A stretch of DNA of 64,000 nt from Telluria aromaticivorans (GCF_013003915.1 NZ_JABAIV010000007.1:62001-126000), one strand, 5' to 3'; positions 36,561 through 46,944 are shown, counted from the stretch's first letter. Notes: generated by a model not told the origin, from the letters alone. Numbers and translations are program-made.

Positions 36561-37030
36561 TCAGTACCTTCCTTTCCTTCAGCGGCCTTGCTATAGATAA
36601 ATTGATTGATCAAGTCTTCCAGCACCGTTGCCGATTGGGTACGGTTGATGCGGTCGCCGTTGACCAGGTTATTGGTGTCGCCACCCGGTTCGATGCCGAT
36701 GTACTGCTCGCCCAGCAAGCCGGCGGTCAGGATCTTCAACGAACTGTCTTTAGGGAATTTATATCCTGGCTCCATTTCGAGGCGCACAAGCGCCTGGTAG
36801 GTCTTGTCGTCGAAGGTGATGTCACCCACGCGGCCGACCACCACGCCGGCGCTTTTCACGGGCGCCTGCGGCTTGAGGCCGCCAATATTGTCGAACTTGC
36901 CGGTCACGGCATAGGTCTTCTTGAACGAAAGCGTGCTCATGTTTCCGACCTTGAGGGCCAGGAACAGGAGGGAGATCAAGCCCAGCAGGACAAACAGGCC
37001 AACCCAGACGTCGATAGTTTTGCGGTGCAT
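36557..37030 (-). CDS. mlaD: MCE-domain protein MlaD
   Basis: A 157-aa protein with an N-terminal membrane anchor (VGLFVLLGLISLLFLALKV) and one MCE domain (FDNIGGLKPQAPVKSAGVVVGRV, LTAGLLGEQYIGIEPGG). MlaD forms the hexameric ring that binds phospholipid between MlaE and MlaC. It overlaps mlaA by four bases and follows mlaE by 32 bp. Confidence 0.96.
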   Translation of the reverse strand: MHRKTIDVWVGLFVLLGLISLLFLALKVGNMSTLSFKKTYAVTGKFDNIGGLKPQAPVKSAGVVVGRVGDITFDDKTYQALVRLEMEPGYKFPKDSSLKILTAGLLGEQYIGIEPGGDTNNLVNGDRINRTQSATVLEDLINQFIYSKAAEGKEGTE

Positions 37031-37062
37031 ACGAATACCCTAATGGAACTTGATTACTTTGA

Positions 37063-37845
37063 TTATTTATTGAACATCAAGGCGGTCAGGATGAAATCCA
37101 GGCCCCAGACCATCAGCGACGCGATGACGACGGTGCGCGTGGTAGCGCGCGACACGTCCTCCGGAGTCGGCTTGGTTTGGTAACCCTGGAACAGCGCGGT
37201 AAAGGTGACCGCCACGCCGAAGATAAAGCTTTTGATCACACCGTTCAGTACGTCAGCGCGCACATCGACGCCGGCCTGCATCTGCGACCAGAATGCGCCT
37301 TCGTCCACGCCGATCAGCTGGACGCCGACCAGGTAGCCGCCAAACACGCCCACTGCCGAGAACACGGTGGCCAGGATCGGCATCGCAATGACGCCACCCC
37401 AGAAACGCGGGGCCAGCACGCGCTGGACCGGGTTAATCGCCATCATTTCCATGGCGGACAATTGCTCACCGGCCTTCATCAGGCCGATCTGCGCGGTGAG
37501 CGAGGTGCCGGCGCGGCCGGCGAACAGCAATGCGGTCACGACGGGCCCAAGCTCGCGCACCAGCGCCAGCGCCACCACCTGGCCCAGCGCCTGCTCGGCG
37601 CCATAGGCCTGGAGTGTGTAATAGCCCTGCAGGCCCAACACCATGCCGACGAACAGGCCGGACACGATGATGATCACCAGCGAATAATTGCCGATGAAGT
37701 GCACCTGCTCGGAAATCAGGGAGGGGCGCCGGAAGGCGCCGGGCGAGACACCCAGCAAGTTGAAGAAAGCGCGGGTGGCAAAGCCGACACTGGCGATGGA
37801 TTCGCGCACGGTGCGGCCGATGGTTTCCAGGATGTTGCTGATCAT
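37063..37845 (-). CDS. mlaE: Phospholipid ABC transporter permease MlaE
   Basis: A 260-aa permease of the MlaE/YrbE family, with LVIIIVSGLFVGMVLGLQGYY, ALVRELGPVVTALLFAGRAGTSLTAQIG (the family hallmark), and LAPRFWGGVIAMPILATVFSAVGVFGGYLVG. The start is ATG 37845 (MISNILETIGRTVRE), overlapping the mlaF stop by four bases. Longer upstream translation is out of keeping with the family. Confidence 0.96.
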   Translation of the reverse strand: MISNILETIGRTVRESIASVGFATRAFFNLLGVSPGAFRRPSLISEQVHFIGNYSLVIIIVSGLFVGMVLGLQGYYTLQAYGAEQALGQVVALALVRELGPVVTALLFAGRAGTSLTAQIGLMKAGEQLSAMEMMAINPVQRVLAPRFWGGVIAMPILATVFSAVGVFGGYLVGVQLIGVDEGAFWSQMQAGVDVRADVLNGVIKSFIFGVAVTFTALFQGYQTKPTPEDVSRATTRTVVIASLMVWGLDFILTALMFNK

Positions 37846-38645
37846 TTGCGCACTCCCAGGCCCAGGTCGTCGGCGAGCGACTTGCCAGGATAATGGAAGG
37901 GCACCGGGCCGTCTGGCGCGGCATTCACGAATTGCTGGACATAAGGATCTTCGGACACGCGCAGGTCGGCCGGCGTGCCTTCGGCGACAATCTTGCCGGC
38001 GGACATGAAGTAAACGTAGTCGGCGATCGCGAAACACTCTTTCACATCATGCGATACCAGGATCGATGTCGAGCCGAGAGCGTCGTTCAGGTTGCGGATC
38101 AGGTTGGCGGTGACGCCCATCGAGATCGGGTCGAGGCCGGCGAAGGGCTCGTCGTACATGATCAGCTCCGGGTCGAGCGCGATGGCGCGGGCCACGGCGA
38201 CGCGGCGCGCCATGCCGCCCGAAATCTCGGCCGGCTTGAGGCGATGCGCATTGCGCAGGCCTACGGCATTGAGTTTCATGAGCACCAGGTCGCGGATCAG
38301 TTCTTCCGGCAAATTGGTATGCTCGCGCAGCGGGAAGGCGACGTTGTCGAACACCGACAGGTCGGTAAACAGCGCGCCAAACTGGAACAGCATGCCCATG
38401 CGGCGGCGCAGGCGGTACAGGCCGTCGGTGTCGAGCTTGTGCACGACCTCGCCGCCCACGCGCACTTCGCCGCGCTGGGGACGGATCTGGCCGCCGATCA
38501 GGCGCAGGACCGTGGTCTTGCCGCAGCCGGAACCGCCCATGACGGCCACCAGCTTACCGCGTGGGAAGTCCATGCGGAGGTTCGACAGGACGGAACGCTC
38601 CCCGTAGGCAAAGTGCAGATCACGGATTTCGACTAGGTTCGACAC
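37842..38645 (-). CDS. mlaF: Phospholipid ABC transporter ATPase MlaF
   Basis: A 267-aa ATPase that powers MlaFEDB. Walker A GGSGCGKTT, signature EISGGMARRVAVARAIALD, Walker B ELIMYDEPFAGLD and H-loop VSHDVKE are intact. It is the first gene of the 17-kb block that runs down to tatC. About 437 bp of gene-free sequence lies upstream, which must contain its promoter. Confidence 0.96.
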   Translation of the reverse strand: MSNLVEIRDLHFAYGERSVLSNLRMDFPRGKLVAVMGGSGCGKTTVLRLIGGQIRPQRGEVRVGGEVVHKLDTDGLYRLRRRMGMLFQFGALFTDLSVFDNVAFPLREHTNLPEELIRDLVLMKLNAVGLRNAHRLKPAEISGGMARRVAVARAIALDPELIMYDEPFAGLDPISMGVTANLIRNLNDALGSTSILVSHDVKECFAIADYVYFMSAGKIVAEGTPADLRVSEDPYVQQFVNAAPDGPVPFHYPGKSLADDLGLGVRK

Positions 38646-39082
38646 AGCGTGTTTTGTATTTGGGTAATCCGTTATTGTAGTGCAGAAAGCTTAGGCCTCG
38701 CTTGAGGCGCCCCATTTTGGGCCGCTACCTCGACGTACTGTTACAACAAAAATAACCAGCGAGTCAGATATTCTGGTTTGTAAGCCATTGTTTTTATAGA
38801 GATATGCATGTCGAGCAACATTGCGACTTGTTGAATTTAATCAACAAATTCCCTTGGGCAATCACTCGAATAAGCAGTCGTTGCACCGCCGAAATGCAGC
38901 GCGAATGATGCGCTGCAATAAGACATAGCGTAAGGACAATCATCAGGAAGTGGTGGTGCGCACACGCACATAGAGAGGTCGAGGGCTGGCCAACAGCGGG
39001 ACGTGTTGGATATTTTCCACAGCTTTGCGACTGGGAAAAAGAAAAGGCGCAGAGGCCTTATGCCTGTCAATTGGTGAGAACC
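38646..39082. other. Gene-free region upstream of mlaF
   Basis: 437 bp, more AT-rich than its surroundings, with no convincing gene. It probably holds the promoter of the mla block. One inverted repeat is visible: TTGTTGA (38828-38834) and TCAACAA (38841-38847), separated by 6 bp. I see nothing else definite. Confidence 0.4.
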
Positions 39083-39241
39083 GTAGGGCGGGCGGGGTAA
39101 TTCCGGCCAATGGCCGGAATTACGAACGCCCGCGCGGCGATAGTCGCAATATGAACTGGCGCGCAGGCTGCAGCACCGTCATTTGAACGCGTGGGCAAGG
39201 TAATTCAGGGCAATGCCCTGAATTACGAATTGCCCACCTAC
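39083..39241. repeat. GTAG composite hairpin element, copy 3 (two apical palindromes)
   Basis: Bounded by GTAGGGCGGGC at 39083 and GCCCACCTAC ending 39241. Both hairpins carry a perfect 27-nt palindrome: 39097-39123 (arm GTAATTCCGGCCA) and 39200-39226 (arm GTAATTCAGGGCA). The arms share ends but differ in the middle, with the partner arm changed to match. It lies 66 bp beyond the 3' end of gltD. Confidence 0.85.
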
Positions 39242-39307
39242 GAGTCAGTGGCGGCTCTTAGGTGATCGGTATTAGGCCGAGGCCGCCTTTTCGTTTGCTG
39301 CTGGAAC

Positions 39308-40771
39308 TTAGCGCGGCAGTACCGAACTGCCCATCAGGAATTCATCGACGGCGCGTGCACATTGGCGACCTTCGCGGATCGCCCACACCACCAGCGACTG
39401 GCCACGGCGCATGTCGCCCGCTGCGAACACCTTCGGGGCCGAGGTGTAATAGGAGCGTTCACCCTCGGTGGGAGCGCGCGCATTACCGCGCGCATCCTTT
39501 TGCACCCCGAAAGCGTCCAGCACGTTCTGCACCGGAGACACGAAACCCATTGCCAGCAGCACCAGGTCAGCCTTGAGCTCGAATTCGGAATCGGGCACTT
39601 CGCTCATTTTTCCGTCCTTCCATTCGACGCGGCAGGCGATCAGGCGTTCCACCTTGCCGCCCTTGCCCTCCAGGCGCTTGGTCGCCACCGCCCAGTCGCG
39701 CTGGCAGCCTTCCTCGTGGGACGACGAAGTACGCAGGCGGGTTGGCCAGTAGGGCCAGACCAGCGGCTTGTTTTCCTGTTCGGGCGGCTGTGGCAGCAGC
39801 TCGAACTGGGTCACCGACGCGGCGCCATGGCGATTCGAGGTGCCGACACAGTCCGAACCGGTGTCGCCGCCACCGATCACGACCACGTGCTTTCCGGTCG
39901 CCTTGAGCTGGTCCTTGAGCTTGTCGCCGGCATTCACGCGGTTCTGCTGTGGCAGGAAGTCCATCGCGTAATGCACGCCTTTCAGTTCGCGGCCCGGCAC
40001 CGGCAGGTCGCGCGGCTGCTCGGCGCCGCCGGCCAGCACCACGGCGTCGAATTCCTTTTCCAGGTCTTCCGGGAAGATGGTGTCGCGCGCCATGTTGCTG
40101 ACCGCGGCCGGGAAGTCCTTGCCGATCAGGACACCGGTGCGGAAGGTCACGCCCTCCGCCTTCATCTGCTCTACCCGGCGGTCGATCAGGTCCTTCGCCA
40201 TCTTGAAGTCGGGGATCCCGTAGCGCAGCAGGCCACCTAAACGGTCGCTCTTCTCGAACACGGTCACGTCGTGGCCGACGCGGGCCAGCTGCTGGGCCGC
40301 GGCCAGGCCGGCCGGGCCGGATCCGACCACGGCGACCTTCTTGCCGGTTCGGATAGCGGATGGCTGCGGCACGATCCAGCCGTGCTCCCAGCCGGCGTCA
40401 GCAATCTTGCGCTCGATCGACTTGATGCCGACCGGCTCGTCGTTGATGCCGAGCGTGCAGGCCGATTCGCAAGGCGCCGGGCAGATGCGGCCGGTGAATT
40501 CAGGGAAGTTGTTGGTCGAATGGAGGTTCTCGACGGCCGCACGGTAATTACCGTGGTAGACCAGGTCGTTCCAGTCCGGGATCTGGTTGTTGACCGGGCA
40601 CCCCGTATTACAGAAGGGGATGCCGCAATCCATGCAGCGCGCGCCCTGCACCTTGGCCTGGCCATCGGTCAGGGTCAGCACGAATTCCTTGTAGTTCCTG
40701 ACGCGGTCCACAGGTTCGAGGTGGCCCTCTTCCTGCCGTTCGAATTCCATGAAGCCGGTAATTTTACCCAC
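39308..40771 (-). CDS. gltD: Glutamate synthase small subunit
   Basis: A 487-aa FAD/NADPH protein. The N-terminal Cys motif [22 protein letters not shown] and [12 protein letters not shown] bind [4Fe-4S] clusters; [26 protein letters not shown] is the FAD site and [20 protein letters not shown] the NADPH site. It passes electrons to GltB. The start is GTG 40771 (preceded by AAGGA at good spacing) giving the standard [16 protein letters not shown]; an upstream in-frame extension runs into an intergenic palindrome. Confidence 0.95.
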   Translation of the reverse strand: MGKITGFMEFERQEEGHLEPVDRVRNYKEFVLTLTDGQAKVQGARCMDCGIPFCNTGCPVNNQIPDWNDLVYHGNYRAAVENLHSTNNFPEFTGRICPAPCESACTLGINDEPVGIKSIERKIADAGWEHGWIVPQPSAIRTGKKVAVVGSGPAGLAAAQQLARVGHDVTVFEKSDRLGGLLRYGIPDFKMAKDLIDRRVEQMKAEGVTFRTGVLIGKDFPAAVSNMARDTIFPEDLEKEFDAVVLAGGAEQPRDLPVPGRELKGVHYAMDFLPQQNRVNAGDKLKDQLKATGKHVVVIGGGDTGSDCVGTSNRHGAASVTQFELLPQPPEQENKPLVWPYWPTRLRTSSSHEEGCQRDWAVATKRLEGKGGKVERLIACRVEWKDGKMSEVPDSEFELKADLVLLAMGFVSPVQNVLDAFGVQKDARGNARAPTEGERSYYTSAPKVFAAGDMRRGQSLVVWAIREGRQCARAVDEFLMGSSVLPR

Positions 40772-40835
40772 GTTGTTTTTCCTTTTATCCTCGGGAGGCA
40801 GCTGTGCCACTTCCGTCATTCCCACCACTACCTTC

Positions 40836-40862
40836 GTCATACCCGCCACTGGCGGGAATGAC
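40836..40862. repeat. Stand-alone 27-nt palindrome between gltB and gltD
   Basis: Arm GTCATACCCGCCA, central C, then TGGCGGGAATGAC: one mismatch in 13 pairs. It has the same length, GT...AC ends and CANTG centre as the palindromes at the tips of the GTAG hairpins, but no GTAG hairpin surrounds it. It lies in the 141-bp gltB-gltD gap. Confidence 0.75.
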
Positions 40863-40912
40863 GGTTCAAAGTGCAGTGATATGAGTTGCGTTATCGGTTT
40901 GCTTGCTGACGC

Positions 40913-43900
40913 TTACGCCGCCATCTCGATCTTGTCGTTCGCCTCTTCCATGCTCGAGTTGTGCATCTCCTCGAGCGCACGCTTGTACTCGGTCGGGAAG
41001 ACCTTGACGAACTTGGTACGGCTGTTGCCCCAGTCGTCCAGCAGGTTGCGCGCGCGGGTCGAACCCGTGTGCTTGAAGTGGCGTTCGATCAGGCGGCGCA
41101 GGATGGTTTCATCGGACTCGCGCTCGCCCTCGCGGGTCTGGCTGTGCCAGCCGGCGCGGTCGCCCTGCTGGCGGGTCGGCAGCACCGGCTCCAGGTTCAC
41201 CATCGCGGTATTACAGCGGCCCTCGAACTCGCCCTTCGGGTCGTAGACAAAAGCCACGCCGCCCGACATGCCCGCCGCGAAGTTGCGGCCGGTCTCGCCC
41301 AGCACCACCACCGTCCCGCCGGTCATGTATTCGCAACCGTGGTCGCCGCAGCCTTCGACGACGGCCACCGCGCCCGAGTTACGCACCGCAAAGCGTTCGC
41401 CCGCCACGCCGTTGAAGAAGGCTTCGCCGGAAATCGCGCCATACAGCACGGTGTTCCCGACGATGATGTTGTCCACCGCCCAGCCGCGGAACTCGGTGTT
41501 CGGGCGCACGATGATGCGGCCACCCGACAGGCCCTTGCCGACGTAATCGTTGCCCTCGCCGACCAGGTCCATCGTGATGCCGGCGGCCAGGAAGGCGGCG
41601 GCCGACTGGCCCGCGGTGCCCTGCAGCTGGATGTGGATGGTGTCGTCCGGCAGGCCGGCATGGCCGTAGCGCTTGGCCACTTCGCCCGACAGCATCGCCC
41701 CCACCGTGCGGTTGACGTTCTTCACCGGCGAGATGAACGAGACCCGCTCGCCTTTTTCCAGCGCGGCCTTGGCCTGGGCGATCAGCTTGTGGTCCAGCGC
41801 CTTTTCCAGGCCGTGGTCCTGCGTGTCGGTGTGGAACAGCGCACGTGGCGAATCGGCTTTCGGCTGGTAGAAGATATTCGAGAAGTCCAGGCCCTGCGCC
41901 TTCCAGTGGCCAACCGCCTTCGATTTGTCGAGCAGGTCGGCGCGGCCGATCAATTCGTCATAGGTGCGGATGCCCAGCTGCGCCATGATCTGGCGCGCTT
42001 CCTCGGCGACGAAGAAGAAGTAGTTCACCACGTGCTCTGGTTTACCCTGGAATTTCGCGCGCAGCAGCGGGTCTTGCGTGGCCACGCCCACCGGGCAGGT
42101 GTTCAGGTGGCATTTACGCATCATGATGCAGCCTTCGACCACCAGCGGCGCGGTGGCGAAACCGATTTCGTCGGCGCCCAGCATCGCGGCCACAACGACG
42201 TCGCGGCCAGTGCGCATCTGGCCATCGGCCTGCACGCGGATGCGGCTGCGCAGGCCGTTGAGCACCAGCGTCTGCTGGGTCTCGGCCAGGCCCAGCTCCC
42301 ATGGGGTGCCGGCATGCTTGACCGAGGACAGCGGCGAGGCGCCGGTGCCGCCGTCGTGGCCGGCCACCACCACGTGGTCGGCCTTGGCCTTGGAGACGCC
42401 GGCGGCGACGGTGCCGATGCCCACTTCCGACACCAGTTTTACGGAAATCGACGCCGCCGGATTGGCGTTCTTCAGGTCGTGGATCAGCTGCGCCAGGTCT
42501 TCGATCGAATAGATGTCGTGGTGCGGCGGCGGCGAGATCAGGCCCACGCCCGGCACCGAGAAGCGCAGGGACGCGATGTATTCGGACACCTTATGGCCCG
42601 GCAGCTGCCCGCCCTCGCCCGGTTTCGCCCCTTGCGCCATCTTGATCTGGATCTGGTCGGCCGAGTTCAGGTATTCGGCGGTGACGCCGAAGCGGCCAGA
42701 GGCCACCTGCTTGATCTTGGAGCGCAGCGAATCGCCATCTTCGAGCGGAATGTCGGCCGCTACGCGGTCGCTCCCCAAAATCGAGGCCAGGGTTTCGCCC
42801 TTGCTGATCTTGATGCCCTTGAATTCATTGGCGTAGCGGCGCGGGTCTTCGCCGCCCTCGCCGGTATTGCTCTTGCCGCCGATGCGGTTCATGGCAATCG
42901 CCAGCGTGGCATGGGCTTCGGTGCTGATCGAGCCGAGCGACATCGCGCCGGTGGCAAAGCGCTTGACGATTTCCTTGGCCGGTTCGACTTCTTCCAGCGG
43001 AATCGCTTTCGATGGATCGATCCTGAATTCGAACAGGCCGCGCAGGGTCAGGTGGCGGCGGGTCTGGTCGTTGATCAGCTGCGCGTATTCCTTGTAGGTG
43101 CTGAAGCTGTTGGCGCGGGTCGAATGCTGCAGCTTGGCGATGGCGTCCGGCGTCCACAGGTGGTCTTCGCCGCGCACGCGGAAGGCGTATTCGCCGCCGG
43201 CATCGAGCGCGTTGGCCAGCACCGGGTCGGCGCTGAAGGCCAGCGTATGCAGGCGCAGCGCTTCCTCGGCCACTTCGAACAGGCCGATGCCCTCCACCGT
43301 CGACGAGGTGCCGCGGAAGTATTTGTCGACCAGCGACTTGTTCAGGCCCACCGCTTCGAAGATCTGCGCGCCGCAGTAGGACATATAGGTGGAGATGCCC
43401 ATCTTCGACATCACCTTCAGCAGGCCCTTGCCGATCGCCTTGGTGTAGTTGGTGATCGCCTTGTCGACGTCCATCTCGTGCGGCAGGTTGTGTGCGAGTT
43501 CCGCCAGCGTCTCGAGCGCCAGGTAAGGGTGGACGGCTTCGGCGCCATAGCCGGCCAGCAGGGCGAAATGGTGGGTTTCGCGCGCCGAACCGGTTTCCAC
43601 TACCAGGCCGGTGGAGGCGCGCAGGCCGCGCCCGACCAGGTGCTGGTGGATGGTCGAGGTGGCGAGCAGCGCGGGGATCGCGACCTGTTCTTCGGAGAGG
43701 TTGCGGTCCGAAACGATCAGGATGTTGTGGCCGGATTTCACCGCATCCACTGCTTCGGCGCACAGCGAGGCGAGGCAGGCTTCGATGCCTTCCTTGCCCC
43801 AGGCGACCGGATAGCAGATGTCCAGCTCATACGACTTGAACTTGCCGCCGGTGTGCTGGCTGATCGAGCGCAGCCGCGCCATGTCGTCGAAGCCGAGCAC

Positions 43901-45628
43901 CGGCTGCGACACTTCCAGGCGCATCGGCGGATTCACGTTGTTCGTATCCAGCAGGTTCGGCTTGGGACCGATGAAGGAGACCAGCGACATCACCATGCTC
44001 TCGCGGATCGGGTCGATCGGCGGGTTGGTCACCTGCGCAAACAATTGCTTAAAGTAGTTATACAAAGGTTTGAGCTTGTTCGACATCACCGCGAGGGGCG
44101 AGTCGTTGCCCATCGAGCCGGTGGCTTCCTCGCCCAGCACGGCCATCGGCGCCATCAGGAATTTCAGGTCTTCCTGGGTGTAGCCGAAAGCTTGCTGGCG
44201 ATCCAGCAGCGGGATCGTGGTCTTCTCGCCTTGCGCATCCTTCGCGCGGTGTTGAAGCTGCTGGCTTTCCGAGAGCTTGATTTCATTGAGCTTGATGCGC
44301 ACCGACTTGATCCAGGCTTTATAGGGCTTGGCGTTGGAATAGGTGTCCTTGAGTTCCTTGTCGTCGATGATGCGGCCGGCTTCGAGGTCGATCAGGAACA
44401 TCTTGCCCGGCTGGAGGCGCCATTTCTTGACGATGCGCGATTCGGGAATCGGCAGCACGCCTGACTCGGAGGCCATCACCACCAGGTCGTCCTCGGTGAT
44501 GACATAGCGCGCCGGACGCAGGCCGTTGCGGTCCAGGGTGCCGCCGATGTGGCGGCCGTCGGTGAAGGCCATTGCGGCCGGGCCGTCCCATGGTTCCATC
44601 ATCGCCGCGTGGTATTCGTAGAAGGCGCGGCGGTTGTCGTCCATCGCCGTGTGGTTTTCCCAGGCTTCCGGGATCATCATCATCATCGCCTGGGCGATCG
44701 GGTAACCGGCCATGACCAGCAGTTCGAGCGCATTGTCGAAGCAGGCGGTGTCGGACTGGCCTTCGTAAATCAGGGGGAAGAGCTTGCCCAGGTCTTCGCC
44801 CAGTACGGCCGATTTCAGCATGCCTTCGCGCGCGCGGGTCCAGTTGAAGTTGCCCTTGACCGTGTTGATCTCGCCGTTGTGGGCGATCAGGCGGTAAGGG
44901 TGGGCCAGTGGCCATTCCGGGAAGGTGTTGGTCGAGAAGCGCTGGTGGACGAGGCTTAAGGCCGAAATGCAGCGTGGGTCCTGCAGGTCTTTGTAGTAGA
45001 CGCCCACCTGGTCGGCCAGCAGCAGGCCTTTATACACGATGGTGCGGGCCGACATCGAGGGCACGAAGAACTCCTTGCCGTGCAGGAGTTTCAGGGCCTG
45101 GATCGCGTGGCCGGACGACTTGCGGATGACGTAGAGCTTACGTTCGAGCGCGTCGGTGACCATGATGTCCGGGCCGCGACCGATGAAGATCTGGCGGATC
45201 ACCGGCTCTTTCGCTTTCACGAAAGGCGACATCGGCATGGTCTCGTCGACCGGCACGTTGCGCCAGCCCAGGACTACCTGGCCTTCGATGCGCACGGCAC
45301 GTTCGATCTCCTGCTCGCAGGCGATGCGCGAGGCGTGCTCTTTCGGCAGGAAGACCATGCCGACACCGTATTCGCCGACCGGCGGCAGCTCGACGCCCTG
45401 CCTGGCCATCTCGTCGCGGAAGTACTGGTCGGGAATCTGGATCAGGATACCGGCGCCATCGCCCATCAGCGCATCGGCGCCGACTGCACCCCGGTGGTCG
45501 AGGTTTTTCAGGATCAGCAGGCCTTGCTCGATGATCGAGTGGCTCTTGTTGCCCTTGATATGGGCAATGAAGCCGACACCGCAGGCATCGTGCTCATTGG
45601 CGGGATCGTACAAACCTTGGGCAATCAT
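40913..45628 (-). CDS. gltB: Glutamate synthase large subunit
   Basis: A 1571-aa enzyme. The N-terminal class-II amidotransferase has Cys16 as nucleophile ([14 protein letters not shown]), exposed after propeptide removal. The central and FMN-binding synthase domains follow, with the [3Fe-4S] motif [10 protein letters not shown], and the C-terminal beta-helix ([20 protein letters not shown]). With GltD it converts glutamine plus 2-oxoglutarate to two glutamates. It precedes gltD by 141 bp. Confidence 0.97.
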   Translation of the reverse strand: MIAQGLYDPANEHDACGVGFIAHIKGNKSHSIIEQGLLILKNLDHRGAVGADALMGDGAGILIQIPDQYFRDEMARQGVELPPVGEYGVGMVFLPKEHASRIACEQEIERAVRIEGQVVLGWRNVPVDETMPMSPFVKAKEPVIRQIFIGRGPDIMVTDALERKLYVIRKSSGHAIQALKLLHGKEFFVPSMSARTIVYKGLLLADQVGVYYKDLQDPRCISALSLVHQRFSTNTFPEWPLAHPYRLIAHNGEINTVKGNFNWTRAREGMLKSAVLGEDLGKLFPLIYEGQSDTACFDNALELLVMAGYPIAQAMMMMIPEAWENHTAMDDNRRAFYEYHAAMMEPWDGPAAMAFTDGRHIGGTLDRNGLRPARYVITEDDLVVMASESGVLPIPESRIVKKWRLQPGKMFLIDLEAGRIIDDKELKDTYSNAKPYKAWIKSVRIKLNEIKLSESQQLQHRAKDAQGEKTTIPLLDRQQAFGYTQEDLKFLMAPMAVLGEEATGSMGNDSPLAVMSNKLKPLYNYFKQLFAQVTNPPIDPIRESMVMSLVSFIGPKPNLLDTNNVNPPMRLEVSQPVLGFDDMARLRSISQHTGGKFKSYELDICYPVAWGKEGIEACLASLCAEAVDAVKSGHNILIVSDRNLSEEQVAIPALLATSTIHQHLVGRGLRASTGLVVETGSARETHHFALLAGYGAEAVHPYLALETLAELAHNLPHEMDVDKAITNYTKAIGKGLLKVMSKMGISTYMSYCGAQIFEAVGLNKSLVDKYFRGTSSTVEGIGLFEVAEEALRLHTLAFSADPVLANALDAGGEYAFRVRGEDHLWTPDAIAKLQHSTRANSFSTYKEYAQLINDQTRRHLTLRGLFEFRIDPSKAIPLEEVEPAKEIVKRFATGAMSLGSISTEAHATLAIAMNRIGGKSNTGEGGEDPRRYANEFKGIKISKGETLASILGSDRVAADIPLEDGDSLRSKIKQVASGRFGVTAEYLNSADQIQIKMAQGAKPGEGGQLPGHKVSEYIASLRFSVPGVGLISPPPHHDIYSIEDLAQLIHDLKNANPAASISVKLVSEVGIGTVAAGVSKAKADHVVVAGHDGGTGASPLSSVKHAGTPWELGLAETQQTLVLNGLRSRIRVQADGQMRTGRDVVVAAMLGADEIGFATAPLVVEGCIMMRKCHLNTCPVGVATQDPLLRAKFQGKPEHVVNYFFFVAEEARQIMAQLGIRTYDELIGRADLLDKSKAVGHWKAQGLDFSNIFYQPKADSPRALFHTDTQDHGLEKALDHKLIAQAKAALEKGERVSFISPVKNVNRTVGAMLSGEVAKRYGHAGLPDDTIHIQLQGTAGQSAAAFLAAGITMDLVGEGNDYVGKGLSGGRIIVRPNTEFRGWAVDNIIVGNTVLYGAISGEAFFNGVAGERFAVRNSGAVAVVEGCGDHGCEYMTGGTVVVLGETGRNFAAGMSGGVAFVYDPKGEFEGRCNTAMVNLEPVLPTRQQGDRAGWHSQTREGERESDETILRRLIERHFKHTGSTRARNLLDDWGNSRTKFVKVFPTEYKRALEEMHNSSMEEANDKIEMAA

Positions 45629-45666
45629 GAGGCAATCTCCACAACATTTTCAGGGGGTTGAAATCG

Positions 45667-45695
45667 AGAATAGTGCAATGCAGCAGAATCGGCAA
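45667..45695 (-). promoter_or_regulatory. gltB: Candidate sigma-70 promoter of gltB
   Basis: On the minus strand, TTGCCG (45695-45690) and TATTCT (45672-45667) are separated by 17 bp; each matches the consensus at four of six positions. A start near 45660 would give a ~32-nt leader containing GGAGAT before the gltB ATG. Confidence 0.4.
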
Positions 45696-45700
45696 CCACA

Positions 45701-45773
45701 TTAATTAGGGTCAGAGTCGAATTGTTTGACAACTTTTCGCAAGGGGCTTTAATTGGGGACAGAGTCAATTCGA
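45701..45773 (+). repeat. RAYT-associated REPs, left cluster (two copies)
   Basis: Copy A (from 45701) reads TTAATTAGGGTCAGAGTCGA and continues AATTGTTTGACAA. Copy B (from 45750) reads TAATTGGGGACAGAGTCAAT. Both point rightward toward the transposase gene. The shared core is GGG(T/A)CAGAGTC. Matching copies on the other side of the gene point leftward. Confidence 0.8.
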
Positions 45774-45900
45774 GGCGTGCCTGGTCTTCCCGGCATGCGC
45801 TAACCCATTGATTTTTATGGCTGACTTAGCGATGGCCTACTGTTTGGGAGGGAAGGTGCTTGTGCATCCGGGGCAGGAACTACCCTTGAAACTGGCTAAT

Positions 45901-45932
45901 AAATAAAAAAACGGCACGGAAAACCGTGCCGT
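45901..45932 (-). terminator. Intrinsic terminator of the RAYT gene
   Basis: Stem ACGGCACGG (45911-45919) pairs exactly with CCGTGCCGT (45924-45932) across AAAA. On the minus strand it is followed by seven T residues (45910-45904). It starts 19 bp after the RAYT stop codon. Confidence 0.85.
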
Positions 45933-45950
45933 CGATCGATGCATCCGCGT

Positions 45951-46661
45951 TTACGCCTGCGGATAAGGCGGCAACGGGTCCCGGAACGGTCGCCCGCGCT
46001 TGGCCGGCAGGATCTGGCGCCTGGTTTTGCGCTCGAGTTCGCCCTTGAAGGCATCCGAACCGAGCGGCTGGTTCTTCAGCACCGAAGTTGTGACGAAATC
46101 GACTTCGTCCTGCGGGATACCCTGCATCACCAGCTCGGTGTAGGCCGCTTCGCGCTGGAAGGGTGTATTGCCCATGCCCCAGTACAGCAGGTGGTCGGTG
46201 ACGAGGCCATCGGTGCGCACGCCGGTGTGGTGGGCATAGCTCGACCACGGATAGTCTAGCGGGCCCGGCACCAGGTTGGCACGCACGGGATTGAGCTCGA
46301 TATAGCGGCTGCAGGCCAGGAAATAATGTTCGGTATCGATCAGCGAAGTACGGAAACGCCCTTCGAACAGGCCACCGGTGCGTTCGTACTTGTTGTTGAA
46401 CCAGGGGACGTAGAAGCGGCCGACCTTCTGCATCATCAACGCCAGGCCGACACCGTCGGATGGCGTGGCCAGCAAGTGGATGTGATTCGGCATGAGCACG
46501 TAGGCATGGATCGCCACCTGATAGAAACGCGCGGCTTCCTTCAGCCAGGCGAGGAAACGCCCGTAATCCGCCTCTTCGCGGAAGATGAGTTGCCGGTCAT
46601 TGCCGCGCTGGATGACATGGTGCGGCTGGTTCGGAATGATGAGTCGGGGAAGGCGTGCCAT
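45951..46661 (-). CDS. REP-associated tyrosine transposase (RAYT, Y1/HUH family)
   Basis: A 236-aa single-strand transposase domesticated in many genomes. The HUH motif is His60-Ile-His62 (PNHIHLLAT) and the catalytic tyrosine is Tyr120 (SRYIELNPVRANLV). The start MARLPRLIIPNQPHHVIQRGN is the family hallmark; an in-frame TTG further up lies in a REP and is not used. The gene has its own terminator and REPs on both sides in opposite orientation, the normal RAYT layout. RAYTs cut and join REP hairpin DNA and are thought to spread REPs without moving themselves. Confidence 0.93.
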   Translation of the reverse strand: MARLPRLIIPNQPHHVIQRGNDRQLIFREEADYGRFLAWLKEAARFYQVAIHAYVLMPNHIHLLATPSDGVGLALMMQKVGRFYVPWFNNKYERTGGLFEGRFRTSLIDTEHYFLACSRYIELNPVRANLVPGPLDYPWSSYAHHTGVRTDGLVTDHLLYWGMGNTPFQREAAYTELVMQGIPQDEVDFVTTSVLKNQPLGSDAFKGELERKTRRQILPAKRGRPFRDPLPPYPQA

Positions 46662-46698
46662 GGGAATGCTCAACGGTCGAGCAGCCAATTCTAGCCGA

Positions 46699-46938
46699 AA
46701 AATTGACTCTGTCCCCAATTAATCGCAAGGCGGAGAGAAAACGGCCTGACTCTGTCCCTCATTAGGCTCGATGGACCAGGAATGCGCGTTTGGCGTCCCG
46801 TCGAGGGCAATTGCTCAACAATTCGACTCTGACCCCAATTATCTGTCGAGCAATTGGCCAATAATTGCACTCTGACCCTCATTAAAAAGGGTAAGTTTTT
46901 GGGCAATTGCTCAACAATTTAACTCTGACCCTGATTGG
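46699..46938 (-). repeat. RAYT-associated REPs, right cluster (five copies)
   Basis: Five leftward copies: C 46699-46723, D 46743-46766, E 46806-46842, F 46847-46886, G 46902-46938. Each holds the core (GACTCTG(A/T)CCC on the plus strand, slightly degenerate in F and G). Copies E and G share an identical 18-nt stretch GGCAATTGCTCAACAATT (46806-46823, 46902-46919), whose AATTG/CAATT ends form the hairpin. The copies alternate between -CCCCAATTA and -CCCTCATTA endings. The cluster ends 6 bp before the response-regulator gene's stop. Confidence 0.85.
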
Positions 46939-46944
46939 AGTGGG

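Noticed and set aside
38837..39070. Possible 77-aa gene upstream of mlaF
   Set aside because: No ribosome site, odd composition (Cys/Ser/Pro-rich), no membrane or domain pattern.
40961..44464. 1167-codon plus-strand frame opposite gltB
   Set aside because: Shadow of gltB; it contains no known domain.
45701..46938. RAYT region as a complete IS200/IS605 insertion sequence
   Set aside because: The protein has RAYT-type start and motif layout, and the flanks are several REPs in opposite orientation rather than one pair of element ends.
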